A stretch of DNA of 64,000 bases, taken from assembly GCF_014770435.1 (NCBI RefSeq), contig NZ_CP061739.1:1984001-2048000 (forward strand), given 5' to 3'. The stretch comes from Psychrobacter sp. 28M-43. Its GTDB lineage: Bacteria > Pseudomonadota > Gammaproteobacteria > Pseudomonadales > Moraxellaceae. Below are positions 58,784-64,000 of the stretch, piece after piece (within the stretch, counting starts at the first letter, position 1; every line of letters starts with the position of its first letter). The notes under the pieces were generated by a model. It was given only the letters and a program-made list of their open reading frames with translations, had not been told where the DNA came from and did not search any database. The translations under genes and the position numbers were made by a program.

Positions 58784-58880
58784 AAGCATTAATCAAAAGC
58801 TTTAATTAAAAGTACCCGCATAAAAATATAGACCCAAATGGATTTTGAACCCAATAATATTTTAAAATAAAGGACACAAT

Positions 58881-60254
58881 ATGAGCGATTATCAAGTTAA
58901 TAACCCAGCCACTGGCGAAATAGAAGCCACTTACCCTACCGCCACTGAACAAGATATCCAACAAGTCATTGAGCAAGCCGACACTGCTTATCAAGACTGG
59001 CGTAAAGTACCATTAAATGAGCGCAGTGCACTACTGCATAAAATCGCTGATATCTATCTTGAGCGTCAAGACGAGCTATCACGTATCGTTGCCAACGAAA
59101 TGGGCAAACCTGTTGCGCAAGCAAAAGGCGAAATTGGTCTGGTTGCCGATATCTATCGCTACTATGCAGACAACGCTGAGCAGCTACTAGCGCCAAACAC
59201 TATTGATGTAGACTCAGGGTCAGCATCGGTAGAAAAACACCCTGTAGGTGCGCTACTAGGTATCATGCCGTGGAACTATCCACATTACCAAGTAGCCCGT
59301 TTTGTCGCGCCAAACTTTATGGCGGGTAATACAATTATTCTAAAACACGCACCGCAGTGTCCAAACACCGCAGAAGTTATCGTCGATATCTTTAAAGATG
59401 CAGGCGTACCTGAGGGTGTTTACAATAATATTTTTGCAACCAATGAGCAATCAGCGACCATCATCAATGACACACGCGTACAAGGTGTCTCGCTAACAGG
59501 TTCTGAACGCGCTGGACAAGCTGTGGCAAAAGAAGCTGGCGGCGCACTCAAAAAAGTCGTTTTAGAATTGGGCGGTTCAGATGCCTTTATCGTCGCAGCC
59601 GATGCCGATATCGAGCAAGCAATACAAGGCGCTATCTCTGGTCGTTTTGGTAATACTGGACAAGCCTGTAATGCTGCCAAACGTTTGATCGTCATTGAAT
59701 CTGTCTATGATAAATTCGTTGAAGGTTTTACCAATGCGGTCAGCAACATGACTTTGGCCGACCCACTTAAAGAAGATACATTCATTGGCCCAATGTCATC
59801 AAAAGCCGCTGCGGTCAACTTGCAAGCGCAGTTAGACAGCGCTATCCAAGCAGGGGCGACAGTATTGGTAGAAGGCGGCATGGACAAAGACAAGCCTGGT
59901 GCTTGGTTTAAGCCTGCGGTACTGACAGATGTGACTGAATCCATGGATGTGTATCGTGAGGAGCTGTTTGGTCCTGTAGCAGTCGTCTATAAAGCAAATG
60001 ATATCGACCATGCTATCAAGATTGCCAACGACGTGCCTTTCGGTCTGGGTGCGTCTATCCAAACGCAAGATGCGGCACTGGCTGCTGAAATTGCTGACAA
60101 ACTAGAAGTAGGTATGGTCACTATCAATGCGCCTTCTGGCTCTGAGGCCAATACGCCATTTGGCGGTGTTAAACGTTCAGGCTTTGGCCGTGAGCTTGGC
60201 ACTCTTGGCATCACTGAATTCCTAAACTATAAGCTGATTCGTGATAAGTCTTAA
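58881..60254 (+). CDS. sad: Aldehyde dehydrogenase, Sad/YneI-type succinate-semialdehyde dehydrogenase
   Basis: 457 residues, shorter than GabD (about 480). PWNYPHYQVARFVAPNFMAGN, catalytic Glu229 (LELGGSD) and Cys263 (NTGQACNAAKR) match E. coli Sad (YneI). It should oxidise succinate semialdehyde with NAD. Last gene of the agu/puu rightward operon. Because no separate PuuC is present, it might also oxidise gamma-glutamyl-gamma-aminobutyraldehyde. AAGGA precedes the ATG, and a terminator at 60277-60310 follows. Confidence 0.85.
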   Translation: MSDYQVNNPATGEIEATYPTATEQDIQQVIEQADTAYQDWRKVPLNERSALLHKIADIYLERQDELSRIVANEMGKPVAQAKGEIGLVADIYRYYADNAEQLLAPNTIDVDSGSASVEKHPVGALLGIMPWNYPHYQVARFVAPNFMAGNTIILKHAPQCPNTAEVIVDIFKDAGVPEGVYNNIFATNEQSATIINDTRVQGVSLTGSERAGQAVAKEAGGALKKVVLELGGSDAFIVAADADIEQAIQGAISGRFGNTGQACNAAKRLIVIESVYDKFVEGFTNAVSNMTLADPLKEDTFIGPMSSKAAAVNLQAQLDSAIQAGATVLVEGGMDKDKPGAWFKPAVLTDVTESMDVYREELFGPVAVVYKANDIDHAIKIANDVPFGLGASIQTQDAALAAEIADKLEVGMVTINAPSGSEANTPFGGVKRSGFGRELGTLGITEFLNYKLIRDKS

Positions 60255-60276
60255 TAGATTGAAACCTTAGTTAAAT

Positions 60277-60310
60277 AAAAAAAGCCGAACGTTTGACGTT
60301 AGGCTTTTTT
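60277..60310. terminator. Bidirectional terminator
   Basis: A-rich arm with AAAAAGCC then GAACGT pairs with ACGTT then AGGCTTTTTT, one mismatch in the stem. It separates the convergent aldehyde dehydrogenase and permease genes. Confidence 0.85.
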
Positions 60311-60327
60311 ATTAACGATAAGTAATC

Positions 60328-61770
60328 CTACTTTTTATATGGATTTTCTTTTAACCATTGCTGGTTAGCCGTTTTTAGCTCGCGCAGCTCGTGATCCATA
60401 ATATCTTTACTCTTACCAGGATTCTTCATCGTAGCATAACCGTACAATACCCCACCAAGTACAATCCAGCCAAGGAAAATCCACCACTCAATAGCGACAA
60501 GTGCTGATGGCATACCTGGTAGATATAGCGCCAACATACCAAGACTTAGGATAATAGTGATAATACCAACCAATTTACCTGCTGGTACTCTAAACGGACG
60601 TACCATATCAGGCTCACGGTAACGCAGCACTAGGAACGACAGGGCCACACAAGTATAAGCAATAACAATACCGAACCCGCCAGCATCCACAATCCATACC
60701 AGCATTTTGCGACCAAATAATGGGGCAAGTGTCGCAAGACCACCGATCAATAAAATCGCATTAACGGGTGTGTTGTATTTCGGATGCAGTTTGCATAGAA
60801 ACTGTGGCAACATGTGCGTTTTGCCCATAGCATATAGCAGACGACTACCACCGATAAGAAACGCATTCCAGCTCGACAAAATACCCAGCACACCGCCAAT
60901 AACCAGTAACGTACCAGCCCATTTACCATTCCAAGCATTGGTCATCGCATCAGCCGTTGCCAATGTTGAGTCTTTCGCCTGTAATAGCGGTAAAGTCTTG
61001 CCTACACTCCAAGCGACTGCTACATACCACAGCACCGCGATAATAATAGAGACAATCAAAAACTTACCGATGTTCGGACGAGATAGATTGATTTCTTCTG
61101 CAGCTTGGGGAATGACATCGAAGCCAACGAATAAGAACGGTACCATTACCATCACCGTCATGATGCCACCCATACCGCCAATAAAGTTAGGCGCTTGTAC
61201 GGTATTAGAGGTTTCAGGACTGAACAGTAACGCCCCTACGAACAGTAATATACCTACTAGAAAGATACCAACGACTGCTGTTTTTTGAAACCACGCGCTG
61301 ACTTCCATACCGCGTATGTTCAGCCAAGTAACAATCACTGAGCCAAGCATCCCGACGCCTACCCAAGTGGCGTAAACATCCCAGCCAGCAACATTCCAAA
61401 GATACCCTTGGCTATAATTGGGAATAATATATTCGACGACGGTGGGCAGCGCCACGGCCTCAAACGCGACGACTGAGAAGTAACCGAACAAAATACTCCA
61501 TGAACAAATAAATGAGACATTAACCCCTAGTGCTCGGTGGGTATAAGTATGCTCACCACCAGTAATTGGCATAGAGGCCGCAAGTTCAGCATACGTCACA
61601 CCAATCAATACAACTACCAGACCGCCTATCAAAAAGGCGCTAATTGCGCCCCATATACCTGCCGAGATGATCCAACTACCTGCCAGTACAACCCAGCCCC
61701 AACCAACCATTGCACCGAATGCCAGTGCAATAATATCGAACACCCCTAGCGACTTTTTTAATTCAGACAT
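60328..61770 (-). CDS. APC family amino acid/polyamine permease
   Basis: 480 residues with about twelve hydrophobic segments. LALAFGAMVGWGWV-type TM1 (FDIIALAFGAMVGWGWVVLA), YAELAASMPITGGEHTYTHR after TM2-3 and GFDVIPQAAEEIN in the middle are APC signatures. Placed between the polyamine operon and gabT, it probably imports putrescine, GABA or a related amine, as PuuP or GabP do in E. coli. AAGGAG precedes the ATG. It is leftward and convergent to the Sad gene. Confidence 0.85.
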   Translation of the reverse strand: MSELKKSLGVFDIIALAFGAMVGWGWVVLAGSWIISAGIWGAISAFLIGGLVVVLIGVTYAELAASMPITGGEHTYTHRALGVNVSFICSWSILFGYFSVVAFEAVALPTVVEYIIPNYSQGYLWNVAGWDVYATWVGVGMLGSVIVTWLNIRGMEVSAWFQKTAVVGIFLVGILLFVGALLFSPETSNTVQAPNFIGGMGGIMTVMVMVPFLFVGFDVIPQAAEEINLSRPNIGKFLIVSIIIAVLWYVAVAWSVGKTLPLLQAKDSTLATADAMTNAWNGKWAGTLLVIGGVLGILSSWNAFLIGGSRLLYAMGKTHMLPQFLCKLHPKYNTPVNAILLIGGLATLAPLFGRKMLVWIVDAGGFGIVIAYTCVALSFLVLRYREPDMVRPFRVPAGKLVGIITIILSLGMLALYLPGMPSALVAIEWWIFLGWIVLGGVLYGYATMKNPGKSKDIMDHELRELKTANQQWLKENPYKK

Positions 61771-61915
61771 AACCTACTCCTTGTCTGTGTTTCATCCGTG
61801 TGAGCCTGTTACAGCTACACTATTTTTGTTTCATGGGATCATACCCATCATGTTTGTTGTGTCTGTCGCGTCGCCGCAAAGTTTAACTTTGCTATCGGTA
61901 TAGTATTCAAACAGC

Positions 61916-61953
61916 AAAAACAAAAACGGCGTCTTGACTTGCAAGGCGCCGTT
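61916..61953 (-). terminator. Terminator of gabT
   Basis: AACGGCGTCTTG (61925-61936) pairs with CAAGGCGCCGTT (61942-61953) with one G-U pair. Read leftward it is followed by T residues. A further small hairpin (ACTCACT..AGCGAGTG) lies at 61959-61976. Confidence 0.8.
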
Positions 61954-62094
61954 AAAAAACTCACTCAAAGCGAGTGTTATAAGGGCAACCTTGCCGTTAT
62001 CTTTCATACAATCTTTTAACCAATATAGGTACTTGAACTAGCTGTACTTGGTTAAAAGCGCTCCATCGCTAAAGTAAATAACACTCAGTATTGC

Positions 62095-63357
62095 TTATGC
62101 CGTTAGAATACCTTTGATGATATCAAGGCCTTCTTGTAGCACTTCATCTTCAACTGTCAATGGCACCATCACACGAATGGCATTGCCATACATACCACAA
62201 GACGCTAATAGCAAGCCTTGCTCAAATGATTTTGCTTTTAGATTGGCTGCTGCGGCGGCATCAGGCTTGCCTTCGCTATCAATCAATTCAAACGCTAGCA
62301 TCGCGCCTTTATAACGAATATGACCGATACTGTTAAGGTTCAAGCCTTTTAAAAATGAAGCAATGGTATCGCCAATCTCGATACTACGCTCAAGTAAGTT
62401 TTCTTCTTCAATAACTTCCATAACTGCAAGCGCCGCCACACAAGCCAATGGGTTACCAGAATAAGTACCGCCCAAGCCGCCTACTTGCGGCGCATCCATA
62501 ATGTCAGCACGGCCAATGACCGCAGAGATAGGATAACCACCCGCCAAACTCTTCGCAGCAGTCATTAGATCAGGCTCAACACCTAGTTGTTCAGTGGCGA
62601 ACAAAGTACCGGTTCTCGCAAAACCACACTGTACTTCGTCAAAAATAAGCACGATGCCATGCTCATCACAAATCTCACGCAATGCTTTAGCAAATGAAGG
62701 CGTTACTTGATGGAAACCACCCTCGCCTTGGACTGGCTCGATAATCATTGCAGCCACTTCACTAGGATCGATATCTGCTTGGAAGATCATGTCAAGGCTG
62801 TGCAGCGCTTGCGCTTCTGTTACGTTCAACTCTTCTGCAGGGAACAACGCATGGAACACAGGTCCTGGCATCGGGCCAAAGTTCTTTTTGTATGGCAACA
62901 CTTTGCCTGTCAGGCTCATACACATCATGGTACGACCATGCCAGCCACCAACAAAAGAAATCACGCCTGGACGACGGGTTTTAGCACGAGCAATCTTGAT
63001 GCAGTTTTCAACCGCTTCTGCGCCAGTGGTCAAAAAGAATGCTTTGGTATCGCCGCTGATGGGTGCTTTTTCGCACAGCTTTTCAGCCAAATCCACGTAA
63101 CATTCGTAGTTAATCATTTGCGCCGCAGTGTGCGTAAATTTGTCTAACTGCTCATGGACACGTTGGGTAATTTTTGGATGGCTATGACCCGTGTTCAATA
63201 CTGAGATACCACCGACAAAGTCGATATAACGCTTGCCTTCGATGTCCCAGATTTCTGAGTTCTTTGCTCTTTCTGCAAAGATAGGAAAGGCAACCCCAAG
63301 TCCTGTTGGTAAGACAGCTTTGCGGCGCTCAAGTAATGATTGATTGGTAGTCGTCAT
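62095..63357 (-). CDS. gabT: 4-aminobutyrate aminotransferase
   Basis: 420 residues from the ATG at 63357, with AGGA 8 bases upstream; a longer frame to 63447 has no support. Class III aminotransferase: GIAVLNTGHSHP-type segment (GGISVLNTGHSHPKI), GAEAVENCIKIAR, GGWHGRTMMCMSLTGK, FDEVQCGFARTG and the PLP Lys in TAAKSLAGGYPISAV. It transfers the amino group of GABA to 2-oxoglutarate giving succinate semialdehyde. Probably co-transcribed with the upstream gabD. Confidence 0.95.
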   Translation of the reverse strand: MTTTNQSLLERRKAVLPTGLGVAFPIFAERAKNSEIWDIEGKRYIDFVGGISVLNTGHSHPKITQRVHEQLDKFTHTAAQMINYECYVDLAEKLCEKAPISGDTKAFFLTTGAEAVENCIKIARAKTRRPGVISFVGGWHGRTMMCMSLTGKVLPYKKNFGPMPGPVFHALFPAEELNVTEAQALHSLDMIFQADIDPSEVAAMIIEPVQGEGGFHQVTPSFAKALREICDEHGIVLIFDEVQCGFARTGTLFATEQLGVEPDLMTAAKSLAGGYPISAVIGRADIMDAPQVGGLGGTYSGNPLACVAALAVMEVIEEENLLERSIEIGDTIASFLKGLNLNSIGHIRYKGAMLAFELIDSEGKPDAAAAANLKAKSFEQGLLLASCGMYGNAIRVMVPLTVEDEVLQEGLDIIKGILTA

Positions 63358-63558
63358 GGGAATGTCCTTTTCTGTGTTCGTAACATAAGTGCCATCTAGA
63401 GATTGGCGGTTCATTTGATGTCTATTTTTGTACTCAGTAGATATCAAATGGTGTTTATTTGAGCTAAAACACCACAGATATCCAAAAATTTTCGCTAGTT
63501 GATGCGTTGCTAATTGTTACTTTGCTAACCATTAAGCCAACTCATTAGGTTATAGCTA

Positions 63559-64000
63559 TTAGGTGATATCAGAGCACCAGTACTTGGTCGTAATATAGTC
63601 TTCGATACCATATTTTGAGCCTTCACGGCCAAAACCAGACTGCTTCACGCCGCCAAACGGGGCAACTTCTGTAGAAATTAGACCAGTATTATGACCGATG
63701 ATGCCGTACTCTAGCCCTTCAGTAACACGCCATGAGCGTGCATAGTCGCTACTATAGAAGTAAGCGGCCAAGCCATAGATAGTATCGTTAGCAGCACGGA
63801 TAACTTCTGCTTCGTCTTTGAAAGTAAAGATGGTTGCAATTGGTCCAAATATTTCTTCAGAAGCGATATCCATATCACTACTAATATCGGTGATAACCGT
63901 TGGGTTATAAGTCAGTTCTGAAGCATCATTGATACTACCGCCAGTGACCAGTTTCGCCCCTTTATCCAGAGCATCTTTTAAAAGAGCTTGGACTTTATCT
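63559..64000 (-). CDS. gabD: NAD(P)-dependent succinate-semialdehyde dehydrogenase, C-terminal part (cut by window edge)
   Basis: The frame is open from the right edge to the stop at 63559, giving about 147 C-terminal residues. It shows MDIASEEIFGPIATIFTFKD, NDTIYGLAAYFYSSD and EVAPFGGVKQSGFGREGSKY, as in the GabD end. The catalytic Cys and Glu lie beyond the window. Succinate semialdehyde from GabT is its substrate. A second succinate-semialdehyde dehydrogenase (58881) is in the same island. Confidence 0.9.
   Translation of the reverse strand, partial: DKVQALLKDALDKGAKLVTGGSINDASELTYNPTVITDISSDMDIASEEIFGPIATIFTFKDEAEVIRAANDTIYGLAAYFYSSDYARSWRVTEGLEYGIIGHNTGLISTEVAPFGGVKQSGFGREGSKYGIEDYITTKYWCSDIT

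Noticed and set aside
60707..61288. 193-residue plus-strand frame
   Set aside because: It is antisense to the APC permease; the permease frame has clear transmembrane and family motifs.
62707..63147. 146-residue frame on the plus strand
   Set aside because: It lies entirely antisense to gabT and has low-complexity, non-family composition.
1..64000. tRNA or rRNA genes
   Set aside because: Scanning for TTCGANTC-type T-arm sequences and acceptor pairing on both strands gave nothing convincing.

Overview
The window is chromosomal DNA from a gammaproteobacterium that looks most like Psychrobacter (Moraxellaceae). This placement is inference from gene content: moderate, AT-leaning composition, a fused RNase HI-DnaQ replication protein, a FimL-type twitching regulator, an orphan RnfB next to endonuclease III, three tandem BCCT osmolyte transporters, and a bacterial type IB topoisomerase. 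No rRNA, tRNA, CRISPR, prophage or complete insertion sequence was seen. Two short MITE-like elements lie near the left edge.

Layout. 1-164: start of arfB (ribosome rescue), cut by the left edge. 294-1696: a TA-flanked MITE, a CitE-like lyase gene and a second short repeat element. 1709-6253: a leftward acyl-CoA catabolic operon (acyl-CoA dehydrogenase, MDR reductase, two SDR dehydrogenases), facing a divergent GlxA/AraC-type regulator (6435-7457). 7477-20158: mixed housekeeping genes, including a Tat-exported LD-carboxypeptidase, rnhA-dnaQ fusion, fimL, nudC, rnfB-nth, metK, a DUF3144 protein and a Kazal-like lipoprotein. 20300-25734: three paralogous BCCT transporters whose intergenic regions are duplicated too. 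25924-38129: a PQQ-type sugar dehydrogenase lipoprotein, clpB with a heat-shock promoter, an L,D-transpeptidase, an SDR plus acyl-CoA synthetase pair, topoisomerase IB, ppnP, prfB with its programmed +1 frameshift, a HAD phosphatase and a gamma-carbonic anhydrase. 38632-44097: carA, carB, greA. 44569-50143: a secreted DUF11-like protein, an orphan membrane protein, a radical-SAM plus DUF4130 pair of unknown DNA-related function, and a glycosyltransferase.

50266-64000 is a polyamine-to-succinate catabolic island: puuR and puuD leftward; puuA, puuB, an NhaC-family carrier, aguB, aguA and a Sad-type aldehyde dehydrogenase rightward; an APC permease leftward; then gabT and the 3' part of gabD leftward. 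Together these can carry agmatine through N-carbamoylputrescine, putrescine, gamma-glutamyl intermediates and GABA to succinate. No separate PuuC was found, so the Sad-type enzyme may also oxidise the gamma-glutamyl aldehyde.

The least explained items are the radical-SAM/DUF4130 pair (46445-48661), the RNase HI-proofreading exonuclease fusion (10865-12511), the Kazal-like lipoprotein (19802-20158), the duplicated BCCT array, and the regulatory repeats around 6322-6356, 14451-14516 and 51814-51917. Nothing here is clearly a wholly new multi-gene system.
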